This document shows, one piece after another, positions 34,401 to 49,400 of a DNA stretch of 64,000 bases. The DNA is from Phlebotomus papatasi (Eukaryota > Arthropoda > Insecta > Diptera > Psychodidae). Each line of letters opens with the position of its first letter. Position 1 is the first letter of the stretch. The position numbers were made by a program, and so were the translations under genes. A model generated the notes under the pieces. That model did not search any database, was not told the DNA's origin, and saw only the letters and a list, made by a program, of their open reading frames with translations. The DNA lies in NCBI RefSeq assembly GCF_024763615.1, contig NC_077224.1, positions 56,554,712-56,618,711 of the forward strand, read 5' to 3'.

Positions 34401-37400
34401 GTTACCGTAACTTAAAATCGGTAATTTTTAATAATTATTTTGATCCATAAAAATATCTAAACTGATTTTAGTAACATTTGCCTGAAAATAAAAATAAATA
34501 ATTTTGGGCAATCGTCTTCCAGATGGACCCCTAATAAAATAATAAATAAAAAAATAAATAAATATGAAGACATAAAAAAGAATGAGCCATGACGGACATA
34601 AAAGTATTTCTAGCCCCGTGCGCCCTTTAACCTAAGTCCGCCACTGCAAATTCTATCATAATCCCATACCTGGAAATACGTTATTCTGTGGTGGAGGTCT
34701 TCAATGAAACTTCCTAGAGGTTTTCTGGTTGGATAGGAGAATTTTAGCCACTTTCCTGGCACTTGTCCTTTGGCTATAGAGTCAATAGCATCTTCCATTT
34801 GTGGTGTTAAAATTGCAGTACCTGAGAAGTAATGGAATTAGTTAATAAAGAGTGTCAAACGATATTCAGGTAAATCCTCTTTAAGATTTTAAGTGTATGT
34901 CCAGAAGGTTTCTACAATATGGGTACTGTATGGGTTTTATAGGGAATCCTCAGCGCAGACAAAACGTTGGCGTCCGAAAAAAGTGCGGGAAAATCGCAAA
35001 TCAGATGGGAATCAGACTAAAAAAGAGTCCAATCGCAATAGAATTCGCCTCATGGAAATCCTTGAGACAATCTATGGACCCAATAATCTTCCACAATCTG
35101 TGCAGAATTTACTACATGCTCTAGAAATGCAACTTTGGACTCTGAAGCAATTTGAGATGAGTGAATGTCAGGAAGAGAGATTAAACTATGTGAAGAAGCA
35201 TATTCTTGCATATGAGCATCATAGTCGGGAAGTACTGGACGAAAAACTGGATTATCTTCTTTGCCAAGAAATCAGTGCGATAGAAAGGAAAAGGCAAGCT
35301 ATAGAACTCAATGTTCAGCGGCAATTGAGGAAGAACAGAAACAGAGTTATTCTAAATACTCACCATTGATGCACTTTATCACATTTCTCAGCTGATCCCT
35401 GATGAACTGGATTAATTGATTGTACTGCGACAGTTCCTGGAATAGCAGGAAATTTAGAGATTCTGTGTATGATTTGGGATATTTTGCCTTGACTTCTGTT
35501 AGATTGAATATTTCGGGGATTTTTGAGAGAATCTCTTGAGAAGTCTTGAGAACTTTCTCTTCTAAATCTTCCAATAAATTATTCTTCTGGAGTTGCACTA
35601 AATCCTGACGATCTTGAATTGAAAGTATTGTGTCCAGTAGTTCTTTAGTATCTTCGTCATCTTTCACATTGGAAGCATTTCTGTGCAATCCCAGAGCATT
35701 AGGAATATTTTCAATAGCTAAATTATCAATAAAGTGCATAAAATTTTCTTGATTTGTATCTTCTGGGATTGAAAAGGTATTTTTGATTCTCTGTTCTTCA
35801 TCAATCTGACTTATAACGAAGGATTTGAAGAGGATAGAGAGTAAACGTTGATCCCATAGATCAGATACCCGTTCACCATAGTTGCTGAATTCAATGATGT
35901 GAAACAAGGTTTTAAGGGTTACTTCATCCGTTCCTGAGAAAAATTTCCGAAGATTCCTTACGCTTACTAATAAATCCAGATCATTAAAATCGTACTGAAC
36001 ATTCCATCCACTCTCTCGAAAGTGCTTCCTTTCGAGGATTATGCTGTGGAAGCAGCAGAGTTTGTAGAGGATTCTTTGGAAATCATCTGGATCTTCTTTT
36101 TGTGAATAGTATTTGAATTTTTGAGTGAGATTCCTCAGGAGACCATCACTGAGCTCCCTGGTAATTTTCACACTGTTCGCAAGTAAGGATGGTGGGAAAT
36201 TCTTCGTTGGTAGGGATGTCAACCAGAGTCGAAAATCCGGATGAGTTGTATCTGTGGTGAAGGAGTCACAGATACCTTCTAATGTTGTTAGCCAATTGTT
36301 TGCCAGATGGCAATTTAAAAGAACTACCCAACTACCGGATTTCATGCCCTCCTCAATGATCTGAGCAGCAATTTCTCCCTGAGCTTTTCCCAGAGTCACA
36401 AGAACCACCTTGTCATCTGGAATTCCTCTGTTTTGAGCAAATTTCAAAAGAGATTCCGTAAAGTCATATCCTGGTTCCAGAATAGCGACGATGGGTGTAC
36501 AAGAATTGGAAATTTCAAAGCAGGAATCCAGAGTAGGTAGTGGAGGATCAATAAAATCCTTCCCGAGGTTTTTTGCTACAAAATCCGTAACACTGTGGTT
36601 TAAGATATCCCTTCTGAGACACCGGAGAACCAGCAATTTGTGGAAGTCACTCAAGTCAGTTTTCCAAGGTTCTGGGATTTTTTCAAGAGGATTCTCTGAC
36701 TCCAGGACTTCTTCCCAATGATTCAAATTCTCAGAAATATGTTCGATGATATCTTTAAAAGGAGAAAATTTGGTTAGATAGCAAATTTCTCGCCAAGTTC
36801 TTGGAGACAATGCATCAGATGGGGATTCTGGAAAATCACAGGGCACAGCTGTTGTTCCAGTAAGAAGAAACATCCATTCTTCTTTGTCGAAATTGTGAAT
36901 GTTAAAAGAGAGAATTAGTGCCAAGACGAGTTTGTCCTTGTGGAAAATACTCTGACAGACACTGAAGAAGAAACTTCTAGTAAAGTATTTCTTAAGTCCC
37001 TGAAGACGGGCATTGATATCATCCAACTTTTCAGTATTATCAATGGCAGTGAGGTAAACGCTGATAAACCATTTCAAATTGAACTGGTACATGGGATTGA
37101 TATTGCTGAGATGATCTGCAATTTAAGACAAATGATTAGATAATTCTCGAGTGAATCATTGACCACAGCCAAAGAGGGGAATTTACCTATTGAGAAGAAT
37201 AACGTTGAACAATGATCAGCAATTTGATTGTAAACCACTCGTCCATCTTCCAACTGTTTCTCCGTATGCTTAGCTACGCTATGCTTTTCCTGAACTTCAT
37301 TGAGGAGACCTTTGGATGTACTGAGATTCTGTACAGCTTTGTCATTTTCCAATATTTCTTTTTCTGTAGACAGAATTTCTAGGATATTCTCCTCAATATC

Positions 37401-40400
37401 TCTCAGTTGTTTCTCCGTATCACCTCTCTGCATGACAATCTGATTACGTTCAGACTCCAAATCTGGACGTTCTCGACCAATTGTAGCAGAAACTATTTGA
37501 TTATTCAAACCCTCTCGAGTCACAACAAAATTGATTATCTTAACATCTACTGCCACATCTGGAGGAATTGTAGGATTGTAAAGTTTTGTGGTGATAAATA
37601 GGCGGAATGATTCATTGAATTCAATTATATTTTCGCCCAATTTGATGCAATAGACACCGCCCTGTTTGAAGATCTGCTTTTTGAGAATTGGCTCTAGCAT
37701 AGGATCCAATTCTTCACCCACATTCTCAATAAGAACTGGAAGTCCGAATTGAATGGAATTTTCCAGGACACGATTATAGTCAGGCTGATGGAAACGAATT
37801 ACACACAGTCTATTTTCCTTTTCTAAATTCTTAATCCAGCTGTTGGCCAGGAATTGAGGATCGATCATCAAAGGCCACCTCTTTGAATATCTAAAATTAT
37901 AAAAGCCAGTGATAAGCCTAGATATAGAGGTGCGATTCCTTCATTAAAAAATTTGGATTGTGGTAAACACGAACGATATTTATACATAAATAATGCAAAT
38001 TTCTTAATAATTCTTAAAGTGTACGTAACATTTTATCGTTATTAATGAGGAAAATTGGATGAGAAATGCATAAAAGTGTCTGAAAATCTTTAAAGTCGAA
38101 TATCTCGGAAACTATGAGAGATAGAGGCCTCAAATTTTACATCCATTGGGAGCCCCTTTCAGGTTTGATATGTGCAAGATTACGCTTGAAAATGAAAAAA
38201 ATTGGATGAGAAATGCATAAAGGTGTCTAAAAATCTTTAAAATCGATTATCTCGGAAACTATGAGAGATAGAGGCCTTAACTTTACATCTGTTTAAACAT
38301 TTGGTAAGACATTTCGGTCTTTACATTTGGTAAGATATTTCGTTTAAGTAAGCCCTCACTCATCAAAATCTGTCAAATAGAACCGGAGATATGATTTTTT
38401 GAATTTTGTGAACTTTGACCCTTATATCTCCGGTTCTATTGAAACCATAGCGCACTTACGCCCCATTTTGGAAACATCCTAGACTGGACTACAACACTTT
38501 AAAATTTGATTAACTTGCACAATGCCGTTTTTGAGAAAAATTAGTTTGAATTTTGATGAATTTTGACGCTATCGCAGCGCCACCTGTGGTGACTTTTGAA
38601 CTTCCATCTGAAAGTGCTCATCGAGACGAAACCAAAAACCCAAAATTTAGCTGAAAATGTTAATTAGAACCGGAGATGGAGGCCGGTCAATATTCGAACT
38701 TTGACCCTTTATAGCTCGGATCAGGGGTTATGGATCAACTTAGGTATTTTTTTGTTCAATAGGTATAATCAGTGGCTATAACATACTAAAATTTCAGCCC
38801 GATACACAATGGAATTTTTGAGTTATTTAACTTAGAAAATTGAAAAATCTTCTTTTTAAAAATAGCGCCCCTAGCGGTGGTTTTATGAATTTGAGATGTT
38901 AGAAAGTAAAGTGGCATTTCACGAGAGCTTTTTGAAACGCCCTCACTTTTTAAATTATGACAATTAGAACCGGAGTTATGGCCATTTTAAGAAATTTTTT
39001 TTGGACCCTTATTGCTCGGGTCAGGGGGGTCGAGGGACCTTACGTTTGGTATTGATCGAAATCCCTAAGACCCCGCTATAACATATTAAAATTTGAGCCC
39101 GATCGATGCCATAGGGGCGGAGCTATTGAGAAAACAAAAAATGGGGGTATTCAAAATGGCGGAAGGTGGGGTGGGGGGGGGGGGGTTAGGGGTCAATGCA
39201 CCAAGTTGCAATTTTCACCCGATATATAACCTTTGCCGAAAATCGCAACGACGACGGACGGACGGACGGGAACGGTTTTTAGCCATCCATGTATTCGTGA
39301 TCAGGAAGTGGCCAAACACATTCTGGCAAAGTTTTGGGGCCGATCGGAGGACATAAGATTTTGTCAGGATTATAGTAGGTGAAATTGTTAAGAATCTCAC
39401 CTAATAGGGCTAAAAATTTCAATATTTTTTTATTTTCTAAATTCCTTGTTTGAATTCTAAAAAACTTACGACATTGAAGAAGGTCTATGGAGGTTATCTA
39501 TAGAAAAAAATTTGAGCCGCTATCTTTTTTACCTTGGAAGATATTGAATTTTGAATTTTTCGATTTGTGACTTTTTGCCCCAGTGTCCCCTACTTTGAGT
39601 TTCCTCAAAAATTTACAAAATATTCTAAACTTACTTAATAATTACGGCATTTTCGATTGGATGAGTCTCAGAGGGAAGTCCACAGATGTTCCACTGTCTT
39701 ATTTGGACAGGATCCTCGAGGGTATTGTCTACTTGGAAGGGAACAGAATGTACAATGTCCAGTGCATTAATTTTTTCGAGCCACATCTTCAAGAGTTTTT
39801 GTCGAAATTCAACAGGAAAGGCACCCATGTAGGAAACTATTCCAGAAGAAATTATTATATCTCCCGTAACCTTATCGAAAGAAGCCTCTAGTCTATCTGC
39901 TATATCCTTCCATCCATCTTTCTCACTTTCGAGAGTGTTGATTAATTCATTGGCACGCTGTAGTTTTTTCGTAGATGCCTCAAATTCGTTTTGAAGTAGA
40001 CGAAATTCCTCCTGTTTAGCATCATGGTGAGATTGTAGATCAGCTAGACTCACTTCTGCCGATGATAACTGTTCCAATTTAATGTTGAGGGAATCTATAG
40101 CGGTCTGGAAGATAAAAAAAATGTCTTAAACATTATCACAAAAAAAACTAAAAAGAATAGTATAGGGCAAAAAACAAATGGTCAGTAAAAAGTCAAAAGT
40201 GGTCAGCAAAAAATTAAATTTGATCAGCAAATAATTCGAAATAATCAGTAGAAAGTAAAATTTGGTCAGTAAAAAGTTAAATTTGGTCAGTAAAAACTTC
40301 GAATTGATCAGTAGAGTAGATATATTCGAGTTGATCAGTAAAAAATTGGAAATTAATCAGCAAAAAATTAAAAATGGCCAGTAAAAAGAAAATATCGTCA

Positions 40401-43400
40401 GTAAAAAATTAAAAATGAGCAGTAAAAATATCGAGTTGATCAGCAAATAATTAAAAATGAGGAACAAAAAAAAAATTTAAAAAAGCATTAAAAAATTAAA
40501 AACGATCAGTAGAAATATTCGTATTGATCATTGAAAAAATAAAAAGTGGTCAGCAAAAAATTAAAAAGGAGCAGTAAAAAATAAAAATTGGTCAGTAAAA
40601 AATTAAAAGTGAACAGTAAAAAATTATATGTGATCAGTAAAAACTTAAAAGTGGTCAGTAAAAAATTAAAACAGGTCAGTAAAATATAAAAATTGGTCAG
40701 TAAAAAATTAAGAGTGGTCAGTAAAAAATGAAATGTGGTCAGCAAAAAATTAAAAGTGGTCAGCAAAAAATTAAAAGTGGTCAGAAAAAAATAAAAATTG
40801 GTCAGTAAAAAATTAAGAGTGGTCAGTAAAATATAAAAATTGGTCAGTAAAAAATTAAGAGTGGTCAGTAAAAAATGAAATGTGGTCAGCAAAAAATTAA
40901 GTGGTCAGCAAAAAATTAAAAGTGGTCAGTAAAAAATAAAAATTGGTCAGTAAAAAATTAAGAGTGGTCAGTAAAAAATGAAATGTGGTCAGCAAAAAAT
41001 TAAGTGGTCAGTAAAAAATAAAAATTGGTCAGTAAAAAATTATAAACGAGCAGTAAAAAATAAAAATTGGTCAGTAAAAAATTAAAATTGAACAGTAAAA
41101 AATTAAATATGGTCAGTAAAAAATTAAGAGTGGTCTGTAAAAAATGAAATGTGATCAGTACAATAGCCGTACTCACTATGGCGCTGTTATCTTGTAATAT
41201 CGTTATCTCGTTATCTCGTTATGTTCTCGTAATGTATTTTATAAATGAAAAATTATAACAAGATAACAGATTACGGAGATTACGAGATAACAACGCCATA
41301 GTGAGTACGGCTAATATAAAATCTGATCAGTAAAAAATTAAAAAAAGTGGTCAGCAAAAAATTAAAAATGGTTAGTAAATTATGAAATGTGGTCAGTAAA
41401 AAATTAAAATATGAGCAGTGAGAAATAAAAATTAAAATCAAAAATCATAAAAATGCTCAGTAAAAACTAAAATGTGGTTAGTAAAAAATAAAGAGAAATA
41501 TAAATGATCAGTAAAAAGTTAAAAGTGGTCAGCAAGCTCATTTTTAATTTTTTACTGACCACTTTTTATTTTTTACTGACCACTTTTTGTTTTCTACTGA
41601 TCATCTTTTACTTTTTACAGATCATGTTTTATTTTTTACTGACCACTTTTTACTTTTCACTGATCATGTTTTATTTTTCTGCTGACCGCTTTTATAATTT
41701 TTTACTGATTTTTTTAAACTTTTTACTGTTCTTTTTTATTTTTTACTGATCATTTCGAACTTTTTGCTGCCCAAATTTGACTTTTTACTGTTCGTTTAAT
41801 TAATGCCATATCATAGTAATATATTTACATTGTATATGGCTTCTGCTTCAATAAGAGCTTGCTTCCGGGGTTCAAGGCTCTCAAGAACTCTCCCGTAGTT
41901 AGCTACAGCAAGGACCCACTTAAAGAGGATTTCGCAGGTCATAGAAACTGACTTTACTTTTTCCATGTCAAAGGTCAAAACAGGTCTCTGCTGAAAAACT
42001 TCCATAATTCGCGGAGTTACGCTGTTCTTATCAAATTGGATAAGACTGTCTAGGAAAGAAGGATCAGCCAAGAGACGCTTTGATGGGGACCAATAATCAT
42101 CATTCTGTCCGGGAACTTTATCAGGTTTAATGTCACGAAGAATACAAATCCCTTCTAGGACAATCTTAATTGCAGCTGGAGGATTTTTCATGGATTTAAC
42201 GATAAGGATATCCGCAGGTGTAAGAGTAGTTAATGAATCAATAGCTGATTCAACATCCGGAAGTACTTCTCCAAGTCTAGTACTGCATTCTTCCTTGATC
42301 TTAGCTACAGCATTTGCTTTCTCTGCCGTGATTGCTTCATCTCGTTTAATATGTTCCTTCTGAATAACCAATCTCTCAAATTCCGCCTGTACCTTAACTG
42401 CCTGCTCAGCTACAATATCCGAAGTTGTTTTGAGCTTTGGTTCTAGCACTTCAAGTTGATCCTGAATAATCTTTATTTGTTCTGCTGCATTTGTTAATTG
42501 CTCAATTCCTGCAAGGTACTTATTGCGCTTATCAGTCAGTCGAGTCCTTTTATTCTGTAGCATTGTCTTGAAGTTCTGAATGAGTTCTATGTAAATAATT
42601 GGGGTAATATAATTACGACGTTGAAGACGCAGAAACATTTCTTGAGATACCGATTTTGTGCTGTTGTGGAAGAAGATGAAGGTATCAATGTAGTTGGTAC
42701 GAATAGCAACATCTTGAATAATTGATGTAAGATATCTTGAAGCTACAGATACCAAGGCATCTTCTGGCCACTCCTGAAACCAATTGACTGTACAGCAATT
42801 GACCACGGATGGAAATTTTCGGATCCTAGTGCGTAGGGTTGGTCCTTCGGGAGACATACAGAGAACAATATGAAGTTGTTCTCTGACCACACGGACGAAG
42901 TAGTTAAAGAGAGCTACAGGAGTTCCATCTGTCTGAAGACTCTTTTCTTTCTGACTGTCTATTTGGCGCATCCTTTCAATGAGCTCCTCCTTATCATCAG
43001 TCGAGAAGATATTGGGTACTTCGCCACAGATTAAAAGATTATTGATCTCTTCTAGGAAAGATTCTTCCTTTATCTGTTTGTCTGTTACGAGAAACACCCC
43101 ATGTAATTCATTTGTAGAGATTCGTTTGAGAATATTTTTAATATCAAGCCTCCATTCGTCTTTATCGTATTTTTTCGTGATTTCCACTTGAAAAAGTTCA
43201 TAATCCATTATGTGAGATGCCAAGCGCGAGAGACTCTGTCTACCTGAACCATCCACTCCGATAAGGAGGGCATGACTCCGTGGTTGCTTTAGAATCCGAC
43301 AGATTCTCGAGAGATGCTCAATAGCAAAACGGAAGAGAATTAGATCCATGGGTTTCTTTGACATGTTGTTGAATTCCACTTGATAGGCTTCTACAACATT

Positions 43401-46400
43401 GGTCAACTCATCAATATCCTGAACTTCAATGTAGTTTTTGGTGTCAGCTTTGGGATTGGTAAAATCGCAATAGATTAACTTTCTCATGTCGTTCTCATGA
43501 AGCTGTGAAAACGGAAATTTTTATGAATTAATAAAAGGAACTTTTCCGGTATTTCTTTCAGTAGTAATAAGTAGTAATATTCTTCGATCACAAGAATAGG
43601 GTTCATCCCTCTTACAATTGTGATAAAGAGAAAAAGAAAAACAAGTAAAAATATAGCAACAAAAAAAAAAAAGAAAAACAAAAGAAGGATTTACAATAGT
43701 ATAAGAAAAGGTAAATGAAAATTAAATAAGGAAAAAAAATCTAATAAGTGCTTCCTTAAGATTCAGCCTGAAAAAAGCGTCGGATGCTATCTGCAGACCG
43801 ACGAAGATCACTTGGAACGGAGTTAAAGTTAACTACGCCCTTTACAAATAATGACCGGTAAAGACAGTCACTCCTGAACTTAGGCACTATGAGTCCTTGA
43901 ACCCTGGCCGAGCACCCCCTAACCCAGAAGACTCGATAGATACTGAGGACACCCAAATTAACAAATTAAATAGAAAGAGCACAGCTCTTAAGTATAAGTG
44001 TGAAGTAAGGTCACAGCCAATAAATACATTTCTATGGGGAGTGATATGGTCCCGGCAATTTAAGCCACAGATTCTGACCAGGGGCGTAACAACGGGGAGG
44101 GGCAAAAGTATATTGCCCCCCCTAACCTGCCTCTGTCCCCCTCCCCCCGAGAAGGCCAATCTCTGTTTCAAAATTTGCTAAAATTGTCCATTGTTCTTCT
44201 GCAAAATCAAAACTCGGTAAAATATTGCCACCTTTTTGTGACATATTAAGAAAAACGTACTAATTATTTGTTATTCATGTATTGATCTTTAAAAATAATA
44301 TACTATTTTTCAAGTTTCAGAGCAATATATCAATAAAAATTAATAAAATTATAAGTTTATGAATTCGAGGGCGCCTTTGTAAAATATATGCAAAACAAAA
44401 CTTTTTCGAATTTGCCTCTGTGGTTAAAGACTTCTTATAAATGTAAAAGGCCTCTACCCATTATTGGGAGCAATTTTCCTCAAAAATCGCATTTTTGACA
44501 GAATTTTTACGTTTCTTTACAGCACTGCAGGCACTTTCCTTCAAAAACGCATTTTTTAATGAAAGAAATGTTTAGGGTTTATAAGGAACAATTTTCATAG
44601 AAAGCTGTTCTCTTAAGAGATTTTTTGTACATTTCTTCCTAGAGGAAATACCGTCAATTTCTTAAAATAAAACAATTTTTGACATAAATTACTTCCAGTG
44701 TAGATACCTTAAGAAACAGTTTCTTGGCTGATCGATTTTCTTTCAAAACCATTCAAAGAAATATTTATTAAACGATTTAAGTAAAAAAACGTATCGTTAA
44801 TTTAACAATTGCGTTTTAATTAAATAAAAGTTATACAAATTTTAATTTTAATAATAATAATAATATATATTTTATTCACAAAACTAGGATCATCCCTTTT
44901 ACAATTGTGAAAAAAAATTAAAAAAGGAACCAAATGAGAAAAAAATTAAAAAAAGAAGAAGTTAACAAATTAAATTTAAGTACGAAAAAAAGAAAAAAAA
45001 GTATAGAAAAATAAAAGAAAAAGAAAGTAAAGAAAGTAAAGAAGTTCTCAGGCTTCGTCTTTGAAGAAATTTAATTTAATTTTAATTTTATCAGAATAAC
45101 TCGATCTGTCAAGTTTTTTTCTTCATCATCGTAAGAATCAAATACCATAATTTCTGCTTATATTTACTCTCAAAAAATTTGATATATATTTTTTAAATGT
45201 AAATCAAAACTCTATAAAAGATTCATTAATTGATTTTAACTTTGAGTAGTACAATAAAAAAATCAAGAAAAACACATTTTTGCAATCTGAAACCAGGATC
45301 AACCCTTAAACATTTATGAAGCCTCTTGGTTTCGTTGTTTTTATTAAAAACGATTTTTGAAAACTTATGTGTAATAAAAATGATAGTATTTTCAAAAATA
45401 CAGAGACGAAAGCCAAAGACTGTCGAGTAAATTTGCATGCACTTGAGCAAACATAAAAAATTTTGAAACACGTGATTTCAAGTTTTTTTTTCTAGTTTTT
45501 CTTGGTTTAACCCTTTAAGGACGAGAAGGTCATAAATCGAGGATCAGAAAAAATCATTTTTTCTTACTTCTTAGAGCAAAATACAGCTTTAGAAAGCCGT
45601 AGGAAAAATTTCATTTTTGGGTCACGGGTGACCCAATCGTCCTTAAAGGGTTAAATATGAAACAAACTTTTGAAAATCAAAAATTATTTTAATTTTTCTT
45701 CATATAAGAATTACCAGATACACATTTCACATTAATTAGGGAGTGCTGCGACAAAACGTTCTAGTGAAGTACTTTAGACAGACATTTATTTTAAAAATGA
45801 GAAGTAGAAAAAAAATACGCCTCAAATATTGAACTCAAGTATTGAATCTTGGCCTTTTACTTACCGTATCACCAAATTCACTGAATCTCTGAAGAAGTTC
45901 CGCAGCTGTTGTCTTCAAGCACGTTTCAGTAACTTCGCATAAACTGTCGAATAACCACTTTCTATCTTCAATGTCTACGAGACGATCACCGTAGATTCTG
46001 AGAACTTCATGAACCCAAAGTCTCCTCATACCACTGAGGTCTTCAATGGCTTCTGGGACTGACAGTAGCACTCCCTGCACGACCCTCGCGAAGTCTCTGA
46101 GATTGAAAATGTAGTGTGGTCTCTTGGGAGTTGGTAAAAGTCGTACTTTTACTTTATTGTATATCTCCAGGGTAGACAGGACAATTTCTTCGATACAGGG
46201 ATCAAATTCTTTAGAGAATCCTCTAGTATCCAAGTGCCACAGGACAATCTTGCTAAAAATAGCCTTTAGGGTGTCATCAACAAAATTATCAATTGCAATG
46301 GTGTTGAAGTGCCTCGTAAATCTGGGTGTGATTATATTTCCTACTCCTCTTGATCCCATTGCGCAAAGGAGTTGAATATCAATAAGTTTTATTGGTACAT

Positions 46401-49400
46401 TTTCTGTCTGATCATACCACATCCGATGATCCATCCACATTCGTAACAGTTCAATAGGCGGCTGAGCACCACATTTTTCTTTAATTGGCATGGACAGGTC
46501 ATCAATAAAGATGATGCATTTCTTACCAAGTGGGGGTCCAAAGACTCCCTTTCTTCGCTTGTCCAGTTTTGACATGATAATCTCCTGGGTTTGACTGGCT
46601 GTGGTGAGGTCAGAAAAGCAAAGAAATTGGTGCTTGAAGAGATTTCCATTGAGTTTCTTATTTAGAAATTCCAACGTATAAACACTCTTGCCCGTTCCTG
46701 TATGTCCAACTAAGAGAATTTGTTTGGAGTGACTCGTCAGAAGATCCAAAAGTGCCCAAATCCTAATGGTTTCTGCCGTGCTAATGATTATTTGATTGAC
46801 TGGCATATCTCGAGGAATTGGAGGAGCTTGAGCTATTTCATCCGACCAGAGCTTCCACTTACCCTTGCCCTCCTTTATATACCTGTAGTCAAAGACACTC
46901 TCTGCCTTGGGAATGGGAAAGATGTAGGCTCTAGCCAAGTCTCCTACTTTCAAATCATCTGGAATACCAAAAGTTTCATATAGATCTGGTGGGAATTTTT
47001 TCTCAAGCAGTCCACGAAAGAGAATTGAAAACTTCTCACGACTTGATGTATCCAGTGATCCTCCAATTGCCCAGACACATGAAAAGAAGAAAATCCCTTC
47101 CATTTGAGCTCTAATATCAAATTCTGAGAGACTATCGACATGTTTCTTATCTGCGTAATCTTTTAGGAAGCAATCAAAAAGATTTGTTACAGAGACGAGA
47201 ATATTGGCATCCTGGGTGTGAATCATCTCATGAATACCAGGTTGACGGATAAACCAAAGAAGTAGGGGACAGAATCTCATGAAGAGATCACGTATATCAT
47301 TTTTCTGATTTAAATTGAGGGTCTCTGGAAGAGTGTTTTCCCATGCCGTCAACAGAGGTTTCCATCCAAGATGCTCAGGTTCTAGGTAGACAATCCCACA
47401 GCGAGAGATTGTAGCTGGAGAAGCTGCTTTGAGGTCTTCAGTCTCGAAGATGAATCGAACTGATGGTTTGAAATGAATAATCTCCCCAGAAACTAGGCAG
47501 AGTTTCCTGTTGTCGTCTAGCACAGTGTTCAGATTGTCCATCCAAGAGGTGTCTATGGGTCCATCAAATACTATCCATTTCATGTTGTTTGATCGAGATC
47601 CTGTGAATTTTCGATAGTAATGAGAGAAAATTCCATCTGACCATTCAAAAGTCTGCACATCGAATGTCCCATAGAATTTATCAAAGGTTATAGCTTTGGG
47701 ATTGATCACTACATATTCCAATTTGTCGTTGATAATCTCATCATTTTCAGATGTTCTTAAAGCTTCAGCTAACATCCGATATTTTGTGGTTTTCCCTCCA
47801 AATGGTCCCCCAGTTATAACTATTCCGGGAACCACATCTAACATTCTTAAAATCTGGAGACTTTTCTCCAAGGAATGCTCAGTAAAAACTTTGTTATTTT
47901 TCTCAAAGACCTTCTCCAAGATGTCTTTCATCTTTTCTTCGGATTCTAAGAGAGTAGATGTTGCTTCTTGTCCAGGGAACAGATCACCAAGAATTTCTTC
48001 AAAAATCTGCAAATCCACATCTCTAAATTTTGGAATGCATACCAATCTGATAGTGTCTAGGATTAATTTGTCTTCATTGAAGTCTCCAAGAGATTTTTTC
48101 TTATCTTTTACCACATTTAGGATTGTCTTGATGGTTCTCAAGCCAAAGTCATAGTGCGAAACCTTTGTTAACAATTCCTTCGACAATTCAAAGAGCTTTA
48201 TGATTTTTGTGGAGAGAGATTTGCCCTCCCGGAATCCAAAAGCGTATAATTCCACTTCAATTATCATTCGACTATGAGGATTAGTGAACGAAATAGGTCT
48301 GAAAAGGACTTTCATGGAATCAGGTAGATCAGTAGATGTCCTTTGGGGTCGAATAAGAGTTGCAAATATTGCACAAGTGGGATTGAGATTAAGTTGGGTC
48401 CCTTCAAAAGTTACCGTTGAAGATTTAGCAGAAATACTACGCTGCAAAGTTAGGATTTGTTGAGATACCACGGAGATTATCTTCATTGCGACACTGTTGA
48501 AGTTCTTGAAGCAGCACCATGAACCACATGAGGCAAGTCCTTTGAAAAACTTGCCAAAGGTTACAAAATCAAGGTTTCTGGAGCAATTGAAGATAATACA
48601 TTGTTTCCCTACAGCTCTTGCTAGATCCTTGACAGTCTCTGTTTTTCCCATGGACGTTGGACCTTCGAAACTGCATCCAAAATTGTATTGGAGAGCTACA
48701 AAAGTTGATCTCCAGCATCGGTCAGTTTGTGGAGTAATTACGAGTCTCATGGTGTTTCCCAAATATTCATGTCCATAATGTAGGGTTGTATCTAGTGTCT
48801 TGAGACACAAATCTTGTGTCCAGTAATACCTCATTTGAGATATCCATTCAAAATCTTTAGCACTGGAAATTTTCTCTTTCTGCAGATTGGATATTATGTC
48901 TCTGCTGTGAATGTATGAGATGATCATGGAAATTAAAGTAAATCTATGACGTTCTGCAGGCACTTCTTTTAAAGACTGAGACATTTTTTCAATGCTATCC
49001 ACCCATTTTTCCACCAAAGTCATTAGATCCTTTCCCAGATTTTTTTCCACAGTGTGTGTCCAGAAGATCTTTGAAACATTCATCACTGCCTGCTCTGGCC
49101 ACTTTAGAATCCAAGAATCTCTGTTGCATTTCTTGTAATCACTGTATGCACCCTGCAGCGATTTCAGAACAGTTTTCTTCATAACTTCTTCCAATTCTGT
49201 GAGCCACTTCTCAACCTGTCCCCGAGATTTAGCTGTTGCTATCACCTCGATCAAATCAATAGCTTCCCCATGTTGAGAATTCATTGTGGTGACATCAAGC
49301 TCTTCGGTGAATGTTAATGATGCTATGCCTTCGAAGCATTTCTTCAAGTGATTCTGAACCATAGTTGGATCTTTTGTCTCTGACAGAATCTCCAGCAATT

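Noticed and set aside
40506..40892. 128-codon Leu/Phe-rich minus-strand frame
   Set aside because: A translation of GGTCAGTAAAAAATTAAAA units, not a membrane protein.
40162..41540. Regular repeats suggestive of a CRISPR array
   Set aside because: Units are imperfect, there are no unique spacers, and the context is a eukaryotic intron.
46124..48778. Plus-strand frames opposite the large dynein exon
   Set aside because: Shadows of the dynein coding sequence.
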